Assembly: GCF_041820985.1 (NCBI RefSeq)
Contig: NZ_JBGUAU010000017.1
Coordinates: forward strand, 62,001-126,000
DNA: 64,000 nucleotides
Direction of reading: 5' to 3'
Source: Evansella sp041820985
GTDB lineage: Bacteria > Bacillota > Bacilli > Bacillales > Salisediminibacteriaceae
Each line of letters starts with the position of its first letter. The first letter of the stretch is position 1. The notes beneath the pieces were generated by a model. It saw nothing but the letters and a program-made list of their open reading frames with translations, searched no databases and was not told the DNA's origin. Both the position numbers and the translations under genes were made by a program. Shown here piece after piece: positions 35,816 through 43,532 of the stretch.

Positions 35816-36295
35816 TTAAAAGTTCTCAAATGTTCCAGAATCATACGTAATTGGTTTCCAAGGATATGGTGGGCAAACCTCAAGTTCTCCAACTAAAACT
35901 TCATCTTCATATTCATCTTTGCCAATCACAGATATACTAGTGGTATGCTCTTTCTCATCTACTTTGATAACTTCTAGTGTAAGGGATAGTGTACCATAAT
36001 GATAAAGGGGCTTGGGATAAGATATGTTCATTTTTTTTATCGAACTTCCAGGACCCGGTAATTGCATAGAAATTGCTGATGTAAGTAAACCATTAATCAT
36101 ACTGTGTGGCACAATTGGTTTTTGAAACGGTGTACGAGTTGCGTAATCATGCTGTATATAGATAGGATTAGAATCTTCTGTGAAACCTAAGTACAAAAGT
36201 ATATCTTTATCTTCTATTTTTTTTGTCAACTCTACTTTTTTCCCCACAGATAAATTATCAATAGTCAATCCAAGATCTCGCTTTTTCTTAAACAA
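35816..36295 (-). CDS. MaoC-like hot-dog fold protein
   Basis: 159-aa protein with a MaoC/hydratase-like hot-dog domain: the pattern GFTEDSNPIYIQHDYATRTPFQKPIVPHSMINGLL includes the D-x-NP-x-H signature of R-specific enoyl-CoA hydratases (Asp and His here in EDSNPIYIQHD). The start is TTG 36295, eight bases after GGAGG. It could hydrate enoyl-CoA or act as a related thioester enzyme, but the substrate is unknown. It is a single gene between mdh and phoP, a place B. subtilis leaves empty. Confidence 0.8.
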   Translation of the reverse strand: MFKKKRDLGLTIDNLSVGKKVELTKKIEDKDILLYLGFTEDSNPIYIQHDYATRTPFQKPIVPHSMINGLLTSAISMQLPGPGSSIKKMNISYPKPLYHYGTLSLTLEVIKVDEKEHTTSISVIGKDEYEDEVLVGELEVCPPYPWKPITYDSGTFENF

Positions 36296-36352
36296 AAAAA
36301 TTCCTCCAGTCTCACACCTTCGTAAAGAAAGCGTTTACAATAATTTGTTAAA

Positions 36353-36382
36353 GAAATCCGGGCATTACTAGCACCGGATTTC
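36353..36382 (-). terminator. Terminator of mdh
   Basis: GAAATCCGG / CCGGATTTC stem with a 12-nt loop, 22 bp after the mdh stop. Confidence 0.8.
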
Positions 36383-36404
36383 TGTTATCATATCATATGC
36401 ACGC

Positions 36405-37346
36405 TTATTTATCTAATACCTTCATTACATTCTTCACGGAATCAACTGATTTTTGAAGTGCAGCTTTTTCTTCATCTGTTAAATCGAGTTCAATGATTTT
36501 CTCTATTCCGTCTCCACCTAAGATTGTTGGAACTCCTAAGTATAGATCATTGTATCCATACTCTCCTTCAAGATATGCAATCGAAGGAAGAATACGTTTT
36601 TTATCTTTCACAATGGCTTCCACCATTTGAACGATAGATGCAGCAGGTGCAAAATAAGCACTTCCTGTTCCGAGAAGGTTGACGATCTCACCGCCACCTT
36701 TTCTTGTGCGTTCTACAATTGCATCCAAACGCTCTTTTTCAATTAACTTTTCTAAAGGTATTCCTCCAGCAAAGGAGTAACGAAGCATTGGTACCATGTC
36801 ATCCCCATGACCACCTAGTACAAAGCCTGTTACATCTTCTACGGATACGTTTAATTCTTGTGCAACAAATGTTCTAAATCGCGCTGTGTCAAGCACCCCT
36901 GATTGACCAATTACTCGATTTTTTGGGAACCCAGATTCTTTGAATACAGTGTATGTCATTGCATCAACCGGATTTGTTAAAACGATGATATAACATTCTG
37001 GGGAATATTTTACAATTTCCTTTGTTACAGATTTCATAATTCCCGCATTTGTAGCCACTAAATCGTCACGGCTCATACCTGGTTTTCTTGGGATACCAGC
37101 AGTAATAACGACGATATCAGAACCTTCTGTTTCCTTGTAGTCGGACGTACCGATAATATTTGAATCAAACCCCTGAACTGGACTCGCTTCCATCATATCC
37201 AAAGCTTTCCCTTTTGTAGGGTTTTCCGCTTGTGGAATATCCACTAAAACAACATCCCCAAGTTCCTTTTGTGCTGCCATAAGTGCTGTTGTTGTACCTG
37301 TGAATCCCCCACCAACAACAGTAATCTTTTTACGCTTAATAGTCAT
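36405..37346 (-). CDS. mdh: Malate dehydrogenase
   Basis: NAD-dependent oxidation of malate to oxaloacetate in the TCA cycle. The 313-aa LDH-like protein has the nucleotide-binding GGGFTG (GxGxxG), the specificity arginine in ARKPGMSR context (IPRKPGMSRDDL), LTNPVDAMTY, and the catalytic His in GGHGDDMV. The start is taken at ATG 37346 (MTIKRKK). An upstream in-frame ATG at 37367 would encode the ribosome binding site. It follows icd in the citZ-icd-mdh order of Bacillus. Confidence 0.96.
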   Translation of the reverse strand: MTIKRKKITVVGGGFTGTTTALMAAQKELGDVVLVDIPQAENPTKGKALDMMEASPVQGFDSNIIGTSDYKETEGSDIVVITAGIPRKPGMSRDDLVATNAGIMKSVTKEIVKYSPECYIIVLTNPVDAMTYTVFKESGFPKNRVIGQSGVLDTARFRTFVAQELNVSVEDVTGFVLGGHGDDMVPMLRYSFAGGIPLEKLIEKERLDAIVERTRKGGGEIVNLLGTGSAYFAPAASIVQMVEAIVKDKKRILPSIAYLEGEYGYNDLYLGVPTILGGDGIEKIIELDLTDEEKAALQKSVDSVKNVMKVLDK

Positions 37347-37570
37347 CGTCAACAATTCTCCTCTCATAATTAACGTTCCGATTAATATTTATGATTGGTT
37401 CTCTACTTACTTGATTGTTGATTTTGAAGAATACAGCTCGATTCTGTGTACATTCCACGAGTTTCCTCAAGCTAAAACTTTTGGAACTCTTTTATGAACA
37501 GGAGTCTCGCGGATTCTAGTAACTAATAATTTCGTAATTGAAAAAGTATGACAATTATAGAACTATTGGA

Positions 37571-38836
37571 TTATAGATTTTTGATTAGCTCATCACCAAA
37601 TTCAGAGCATTTTACTTCTGTTGCACCTTCCATTAGACGAGCAAAGTCATACGTTACCACTTTACTTCCAATTGTTTTGTCCATAGAGTTTTCTACTAAG
37701 TCTGCTGCTTCTGTCCAGCCAAGGTGACGTAACATTAATACTCCAGAAAGTAATACAGATGAAGGATTTACTTTATCTAATCCTGCATATTTTGGAGCAG
37801 TGCCATGTGTTGCTTCAAAAATAGCATGTCCTGTAGCGTAGTTAATATTTGCTCCTGGAGCAATTCCAATACCACCAACTTGAGCTGCTAATGCATCAGA
37901 AATATAGTCTCCATTTAAATTCATTGTTGCAACAACCTCAAACTCTTTTGGACGAGTTAAGATTTGTTGTAAGAAGATGTCAGCAATCGCATCCTTAACA
38001 ATAATTTTACCTTCAGCTTCTGCTTTAGACTGAGCATCGTTTGCAGCATCACGGCCTTGTTCTTCAACAATTTTATCGTATTCAGCCCATGTGAAAACTT
38101 TGTCACCGAATTCTTTCTCAGCTAATTCATATCCCCAGCTCTTGAAAGCTCCCTCAGTGAACTTCATGATATTTCCTTTATGAACAAGTGTTACACTCTT
38201 ACGTCCTTCATCAATTGCATATTGGATCGCTGCTCTTACTAAACGATGAGTACCTTCCTCGGAAACTGGTTTTACACCGATACCAGAAGTTTCAGGGAAA
38301 CGAATTTTGGTAGCTCCCATTTCAGTCTGAAGAAAGTTGATTAACTTCTTCGCTTCTTCTGTTCCTTTTTGGAATTCAATTCCTGCATAGATGTCTTCTG
38401 TATTTTCACGGAAGATTACCATGTCAGTATCTTGTGGTCGTTTTACTGGGGAAGGAACTCCTTCAAACCAGCGAACAGGACGGACACAAGCAAATAAATC
38501 AAGCTCTTGACGAAGTGCAACGTTTAAAGAACGGATTCCTCCTCCAATTGGAGTAGTAAGTGGTCCTTTAATTGCAATGAAATATTCTCTAACTGCATCT
38601 AATGTTTCACTTGGAAGCCATTCCCCTGTTTGGTTAAATGCCTTCTCTCCAGCTAAAACTTCTTTCCAAACGATTTTTTTCTCTCCGTTATATGCTTTCT
38701 CAACTGCAGCTTCAATTACGCGAGATGCTGCTGCCCAAATGTCTGGACCAATACCGTCTCCTTCGATAAATGGAATTATTGGTTGATTAGGAACATTTAG
38801 TTCACCGTTATTTACTGTAATTTTTTCTCCTGCCAT
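37571..38836 (-). CDS. icd: Isocitrate dehydrogenase (NADP)
   Basis: Oxidative decarboxylation of isocitrate to 2-oxoglutarate. The 421-aa protein begins with IPFIEGDGIGPDIW and has the isocitrate-binding block PIGGGIRSLNVALRQELDLFACVRPVRW, including the regulatory-type serine (RSLNVALRQ). The metal-binding aspartates are in MNLNGDYISDALAAQVGG, and the adenine pocket follows near HGTAPKYAG. AGGAGG precedes the ATG. It lies 99 bp after citZ. Confidence 0.97.
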   Translation of the reverse strand: MAGEKITVNNGELNVPNQPIIPFIEGDGIGPDIWAAASRVIEAAVEKAYNGEKKIVWKEVLAGEKAFNQTGEWLPSETLDAVREYFIAIKGPLTTPIGGGIRSLNVALRQELDLFACVRPVRWFEGVPSPVKRPQDTDMVIFRENTEDIYAGIEFQKGTEEAKKLINFLQTEMGATKIRFPETSGIGVKPVSEEGTHRLVRAAIQYAIDEGRKSVTLVHKGNIMKFTEGAFKSWGYELAEKEFGDKVFTWAEYDKIVEEQGRDAANDAQSKAEAEGKIIVKDAIADIFLQQILTRPKEFEVVATMNLNGDYISDALAAQVGGIGIAPGANINYATGHAIFEATHGTAPKYAGLDKVNPSSVLLSGVLMLRHLGWTEAADLVENSMDKTIGSKVVTYDFARLMEGATEVKCSEFGDELIKNL

Positions 38837-38935
38837 ATTGAATAGCCTCCTTAAATAATCAAAAAAATTTATGTATAGACAATAGGAAAGGGAAGGCTTC
38901 GCATTGAACTAGCTCCCCCCCTAATTCTAACTACC

Positions 38936-40051
38936 TTATCGTTGTTCTAACGGAACCCAAGATTGACGTTCTGGGCCTGTGTATTCTGCTCTTGGACGGA
39001 TTAATCGATTGTTTTCGTATTGCTCAAGAATATGAGCAATCCATCCTGAAACACGGCTAACTGCAAAGATTGGAGTAAACAAATCATGTTCAATATTTAG
39101 ACTGTGGTATACAGAAGCAGAATAGAAATCAACATTTGGTAACAATCCTTTTTCGTTTGTTACTACCTCGTCAATTTTCACACTCATCTCATACCATTTA
39201 GATTCTCCAGTAATGCTTGTAAGTTGACGAGACATTTCCTTTAAATGTTTCGCACGAGGATCACCATTTTTGTATACACGATGTCCAAAGCCCATAATTT
39301 TCACTTTTCTTTCTAAAGCATCCTTAATATACTGCTCTGCCTTCTCAACATCGTCGATTTCAGAAAGCATCTTTATTACTCGTTCATTTGCCCCACCATG
39401 TAGTGGTCCTTTTAAAGCACCTATAGCTGCAGTAATACCAGAATACATATCAGATAAAGTTGCAACACAAACTCGCGCTGTAAAAGTAGATGCATTTAAT
39501 TCGTGGTCCGCATGTAACACTAATGCTTTGTTAAACGCCTTCTCAGATATTTCATCTGGCTCTTCACCAGTTAACATGTATAGGAAATTTGCTGCAAAGC
39601 TTAGATCAATACGAGGTTCTACTGGCTCTTTTCCTTGGCGGATTCTTGAAAATGCAGTTACTAAAGTTGGCATTTTTGCTTGTAGTTTTAATGCCTTTTG
39701 ACGGTTTGCTTCTTCGCTCATATCATCTGCAGATTCATCAAAAAGAGCTAAATTTGATACTGCTGTACGTAAGGCAGCCATAGGATGTACTTTATCAATT
39801 GGAAAAGTTTTCATTTGATCTAATACTTCTTTTGAGACAACTGCCGCATTCGCTAGCTCCGATTGAAAACTTTGAAGTTCTTCTTGACTAGGTAATCTGT
39901 GATTCCACAGTAAAAAAATAACTTCTTCAAAACTTGCATGATCTGCTAAATCATCAATATCATAACCATGGTACGTTAAGACTCCATCGATTATTGAACT
40001 TACACTAGACGTTGTAGCAACTACTCCTTCTAACCCTTTCGTTGTACTCAT
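38936..40051 (-). CDS. citZ: Citrate synthase
   Basis: Condenses oxaloacetate and acetyl-CoA. The 371-aa type II synthase has the catalytic histidines in LHADHELNAS and GFGHRVYKNGDPR, and the Asp in the VDFYSASVYHSL stretch. First gene of the citZ-icd-mdh group. The 365-bp upstream region holds a cre-like site and a spaced inverted repeat, so catabolite control is likely but not proven. Confidence 0.96.
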   Translation of the reverse strand: MSTTKGLEGVVATTSSVSSIIDGVLTYHGYDIDDLADHASFEEVIFLLWNHRLPSQEELQSFQSELANAAVVSKEVLDQMKTFPIDKVHPMAALRTAVSNLALFDESADDMSEEANRQKALKLQAKMPTLVTAFSRIRQGKEPVEPRIDLSFAANFLYMLTGEEPDEISEKAFNKALVLHADHELNASTFTARVCVATLSDMYSGITAAIGALKGPLHGGANERVIKMLSEIDDVEKAEQYIKDALERKVKIMGFGHRVYKNGDPRAKHLKEMSRQLTSITGESKWYEMSVKIDEVVTNEKGLLPNVDFYSASVYHSLNIEHDLFTPIFAVSRVSGWIAHILEQYENNRLIRPRAEYTGPERQSWVPLEQR

Positions 40052-40123
40052 ACCAACCTCTCCTTTGTTCGAAAATTACGGGAATCTGTTTTATCTACCC
40101 CTAAACAATTAAATATTATAATA

Positions 40124-40202
40124 ACGTTTCGAAATACATGAAGTCTACTCTTTCTATACATTTTCATAAAAATAGTTTATTAATATATTTTATTCGAAAC
40201 GT
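40124..40202. promoter_or_regulatory. Spaced inverted repeat upstream of citZ
   Basis: ACGTTTCGAA (40124-40133) and TTCGAAACGT (40193-40202) are a perfect 10-bp inverted pair separated by 59 bp. They lie 73-151 bp before the citZ start. This looks like two operator half-sites or sites for a looping regulator. The factor is unknown. Confidence 0.4.
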
Positions 40203-40242
40203 GTTCCCTTTTGAGCAAACTATTCTATATAATTTCAAAAAA

Positions 40243-40256
40243 CGTAAGCGGTTACG
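40243..40256. promoter_or_regulatory. Possible cre (CcpA) site upstream of citZ
   Basis: CGTAAGCGGTTACG, an imperfect match to the cre consensus with CGTAA/TTACG arms. B. subtilis citZ is under CcpA control. The other sequence in the citZ-ytwI gap is AT-rich, with nothing else recognisable. Confidence 0.35.
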
Positions 40257-40416
40257 AAATATATACAGAATATATTAGTAATCTTATGTATCTGTATTGT
40301 ACGTATTTTATTATACCATTTTTCACATTTTTGTGAACTTTTATTTTTTAAAACAAACAAAAATTCGGACTAATACAATTATTTTCACTTGTTCGAATAT
40401 TCACAAAAAATAGTTT

Positions 40417-40884
40417 TTAAGATCCTATGTTCCCAATAAATTGAACTACTTTCATAGCTGTATATGCAATTCCAGCTCCAATCAATGGACCAACAGCTAC
40501 TCCATTGAATATAGCAACTGCCAATATAGTTCCCAATACTAACGCTGCAGTTATGTGGGGATCTGTTTTTAATAACTCAATCCCACTTGCTGCAATAATT
40601 GCAACAAGGATGCCGGAACCTAGTGCTATCCATGCATAAAAAGATTTTAACGATGATTGCAATTCTTTAAATCCTATTTCTCCTGTCACAATTGGAACTA
40701 GTACTGCAATGGTAATGATAGTAACTCCAATACTAATACCTTTCTGTTGTAAAAATGGAAATGCTTTGTCGCCAATACCAATCCATTTTACCACTAGTAA
40801 AAAAGCAACTGCAAAAATTAGGGCCTGGTTTTTTGCAAAAATACCAATAGCCAATAGAATAATCATAAATAACATAGCATTCAT
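40417..40884 (-). CDS. ytwI: DUF441 family membrane protein
   Basis: 155-aa protein with four to five membrane segments and the family block TVITIAVLVPIVTGEIGFKEL (split by residues here), then SFYAWIALGSGILVA and GGVAVGPLIGAGIAY-like NGVAVGPLIGAGIAYTAMK. The start is set at ATG 40884. A longer frame to 40989 has no ribosome binding site and would overhang the divergent gene's promoter. It matches B. subtilis YtwI beside citZ. Function unknown. Confidence 0.85.
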   Translation of the reverse strand: MNAMLFMIILLAIGIFAKNQALIFAVAFLLVVKWIGIGDKAFPFLQQKGISIGVTIITIAVLVPIVTGEIGFKELQSSLKSFYAWIALGSGILVAIIAASGIELLKTDPHITAALVLGTILAVAIFNGVAVGPLIGAGIAYTAMKVVQFIGNIGS

Positions 40885-41059
40885 AATTTCTATGTCACTC
40901 CTAATATAAGTATAGTTTAACATACTTGTACTAAGTTGAAAAAAGGTTAGCTCACCTGTATTGTAAGATCTGCTTTTTCTCCTAAGCATATTTTAATGAT
41001 CTACCGCATAAGTTTGTTGTACAAGCATTGTATGCAGTAACAGAGGTGGTGAAGTTCTC

Positions 41060-42169
41060 ATGAGAAAAAACATGTACGAGTCTTTTTTTAGGGCTAGTAC
41101 AGTGTTGTTTTGGTTATGTCTTATTATTGTTTTCGTCTATGTATTGACTATCTATTTATACCCATTTTTAATAGGTTTAATTATATCGCTAATATTTTTA
41201 CCTGCTGTAAATTTTATAGAAAATAATTTTGGATGGAAACGGTCATCCGCTGTTTTTTTTATCATATTATTATTTGTTCTAATATTTTCTGCAATTATTA
41301 CATTACTTATCGCTGAAATTGTAGCAGGATTGGGTTATTTAAAAAAAGAACTTCCGCAATATATCAATGATGGAGTTGAATATATACATCAGTGGTTTGA
41401 TACATTCATCCTACCTTTATATGAAGGAATTTTAGCTTTTTCTTCTCAGCTAAACTCAGGACAACAAACAACATTACACCACTCATTAGAGAATATATTG
41501 GGAGAATTAGGTAATCACATGAGCACCATCGTGCAACATGTATTAAATGGCCTAGCTGATTTTTTACTCGCTCTTCCTAACACAATCACCGTGTTATTTT
41601 TCGCTTTATTAGGGGCATTCTTTATAACAAAAGATTGGCCTGTGATGATTCATTGGGTAGAAAGCAAAACACCTAAAAGAATAAAAGTAATCGTATCTAA
41701 AATGACAACTCAATGGAAAAAGGCAATTACAGGCTATGTATTCGCCCAATTAACATTAGTTTGCATGACGGGGCTTATCGTATTAATTGGTTTATTTATT
41801 ATAGGAGTCGAATATGCCATTACTACTGCTCTCTTAATTGCCTTAGTTGATATTTTCCCTTATCTTGGAACGGGGCTTATTTTTATCCCTTGGATAGCTT
41901 ATGCGTTTTTTTCAGGAAATTGGGGGTTATCTATTGGACTTTCTATTCTTTATGGATTAGTAATAATTCAACGACAATTAGCAGAACCAAAAGTGATGTC
42001 TAAGCATATGGGAATTCCTCCACTAGCTCTTCTCATAAGTTTATTTGCCTGCTACCAAATGTTTGGGATATTCGGGTTATTAATTGGACCAGCTTTACTA
42101 ATTTTACTTCAATCTATTGTAAAGGCAGGAGTTTTTCAAGAAGTCATTACTTATGTAAAAAAAGGTTGA
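41060..42169 (+). CDS. ytvI: AI-2E-type membrane protein YtvI
   Basis: 369-aa polytopic membrane protein of the AI-2E exporter/permease superfamily, with about seven to eight membrane segments. A soluble stretch lies between segments 3 and 4 (about 100-160), and the conserved IALVDIFPYLGTGLIFIPW plus AEPKVMSKHMGIPPLALLIS follow. YtvI is annotated as a sporulation membrane protein in B. subtilis. It is divergent from ytwI and convergent with fxsA. The substrate is unknown. Confidence 0.88.
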   Translation: MRKNMYESFFRASTVLFWLCLIIVFVYVLTIYLYPFLIGLIISLIFLPAVNFIENNFGWKRSSAVFFIILLFVLIFSAIITLLIAEIVAGLGYLKKELPQYINDGVEYIHQWFDTFILPLYEGILAFSSQLNSGQQTTLHHSLENILGELGNHMSTIVQHVLNGLADFLLALPNTITVLFFALLGAFFITKDWPVMIHWVESKTPKRIKVIVSKMTTQWKKAITGYVFAQLTLVCMTGLIVLIGLFIIGVEYAITTALLIALVDIFPYLGTGLIFIPWIAYAFFSGNWGLSIGLSILYGLVIIQRQLAEPKVMSKHMGIPPLALLISLFACYQMFGIFGLLIGPALLILLQSIVKAGVFQEVITYVKKG

Positions 42170-42199
42170 GATTGTTAACGAATTTGTGTGAACAATCTC
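42168..42199. terminator. Bidirectional terminator between ytvI and fxsA
   Basis: GAGATTGTT / AACAATCTC stem with a 14-nt loop between convergent genes. Confidence 0.7.
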
Positions 42200-42207
42200 T
42201 ACCTTTT

Positions 42208-42609
42208 CTACCATCTTCTATTCGTATAAAAAGTTACATTGCCTGTACGAATCATCTTTTCGAATATTCGCTGTAAGAACGCTTTAAATATAGATCTTGT
42301 TTGAGGTATGAGTAAGAAGAAGCCAAATGCATCTGTTATGAATCCTGGTGTAAGTAACACAACTCCACCTACTAGAATACATAATCCATCTAGAATTACT
42401 CCACTAGGTACTTGACCTTGTGACGCTTGCAGCTGTGCACTTCGGATGGCATTTATCCCTTCGCGTTTTGCTAAGGCAGCACCTAAAATACCAGTTAGTA
42501 TAATTAGGGCAATGGTAGGTAAGACACCGATAGTATTACCCGAAAATATTAATACCCAAATCTCTAGTGCTGGTATGATGACAATTAATAAGAAAAATAT
42601 TTTCCCCAT
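42208..42609 (-). CDS. fxsA: FxsA family membrane protein
   Basis: 133-aa membrane protein of the FxsA family, with segments around 4-22, 27-45 and 72-98 and the signature IPALEIWVLIFSG, AALAKREG and VLLTPGFITDAFGFFLLIP. In E. coli FxsA relieves F exclusion of phage T7. Its role in Bacillus is unknown. Same position as in B. subtilis, between ytvI and pyk. Confidence 0.9.
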   Translation of the reverse strand: MGKIFFLLIVIIPALEIWVLIFSGNTIGVLPTIALIILTGILGAALAKREGINAIRSAQLQASQGQVPSGVILDGLCILVGGVVLLTPGFITDAFGFFLLIPQTRSIFKAFLQRIFEKMIRTGNVTFYTNRRW

Positions 42610-42683
42610 TTTATAGCACCTTCTTTCTCCTACAATATGTTCTTTTAATTTTGTCTACCCTCGTGTTCTCAATTAGTAGTTAC

Positions 42684-42840
42684 CTAACTTTGTTGGTTCA
42701 TTTTCCATTCGCCCAGTCCACTACTTTCCTGTGGGGAGTTACCGAGCCCCCTCACGACTACGTCGCTACGGGGTTTATTCCCATTGGAATTCGTGGACTT
42801 ACGATCATTCCATAGATAATGAATGGTAAGAAAATACTTC
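42684..42840. repeat. Dispersed intergenic repeat, copy E1
   Basis: Matches 56896-57035: both begin CTAACTTTGTTGGTT and share TTCCATTC, TTCCTGTGG..AGTT, CCCA(T/C)TGGA.TTC. E1 also has an inverted pair AGTCCAC / GTGGACT and a central GC-rich hairpin-like block. It resembles a common Bacillaceae MITE-like intergenic repeat. No coding potential. Confidence 0.6.
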
Positions 42841-42960
42841 ATAACGTATTTTCATCCGTTATGGTGAAAATTATCACTTTCATGGGTGTCTCCCCTAAAA
42901 ATACGGGTATCATATCTAGTAATGCTAACTTTGTTTGATAATATTCTTTTCGCTCTGAAT

Positions 42961-43398
42961 TCTGAAAGGTTCACTCTCGCTCTGATCGTACCTTTCACGG
43001 GCAAAAACGCTTCTGAAAGGTTCGCTCCCCCTCTGATCGTACCTTTCACGGGCAAAAACGCTTCTGAAAGGTTCACTCTCGCTCTGATCGTACCTTTCAC
43101 CGGCAAAAACGCTTCTGAAAGGTTCGCTCCCCCTCTGATCGTACCTTTCACGGGCAAAAACGCTTCTGAAAGGTTCGCTCTCGCCCTGATCGTACCTTTC
43201 ACGGGCAAAAACGCTTCTGAAAGGTTCGCTCTCGATCTGATCGTACCTTTCACCGGCAAAAATGCTTCTGAAAGGTTCGCTCCCCCTCTGATCGTACCTT
43301 TCACGGGCAAAAACGCTTCTGAAAGGTTCGCTCTCGATCTGATCGTACCTTTCACGGGCAAAAACGCTTCTGAAAGGTTCGCTCTCGCTCTGATCTGA
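42961..43398. repeat. Tandem hairpin array 2 (51-bp units, nine copies, the last truncated)
   Basis: Units start at 42961 and then every 51 bp exactly to 43369. Each has left arm TGAAAGGT, a 19-nt loop ending CTGATCGT, right arm ACCTTTCA and a linker with GGCAAAAACGCT. Arms are identical in all copies. Loops switch between ACTCTCG, GCTCCCC, GCTCTCGC and GCTCTCGA types. Unit 9 diverges inside the loop. Because 51 is a multiple of three, both strands stay open (17-residue repeats), giving apparent ORFs at 42852-43361 and 42886-43398 that I regard as artefacts. It occupies most of the 923-bp fxsA-pyk gap. Confidence 0.95.
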
Positions 43399-43493
43399 TT
43401 ACGATCTGATCACGCTCTGATCGAACAAACCTTAAATGGAGAACACAACCTTTCTAGGAGTATTAATCACAACCACTTTTCTTTGAGTGTGTT

Positions 43494-43527
43494 AAAAAAG
43501 AGGAGGGAAAAACTCCCTCCTCTTTTT
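43494..43527 (-). terminator. Terminator of pyk
   Basis: AAAAAGAGGAGGGA / TCCCTCCTCTTTTT perfect 14-bp stem with a short loop, directly after pyk. Confidence 0.92.
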
Positions 43528-43532
43528 ACATA

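Noticed and set aside
36405..37367. Longer N-terminus for malate dehydrogenase starting at 37367
   Set aside because: The extra seven codons include the ribosome binding site itself; the family N-terminus fits the ATG at 37346.
42852..43398. Two ~170-aa open frames on opposite strands of array 2
   Set aside because: A 51-bp period keeps any stop-free frame open on both strands. No promoter or ribosome binding site supports either frame.
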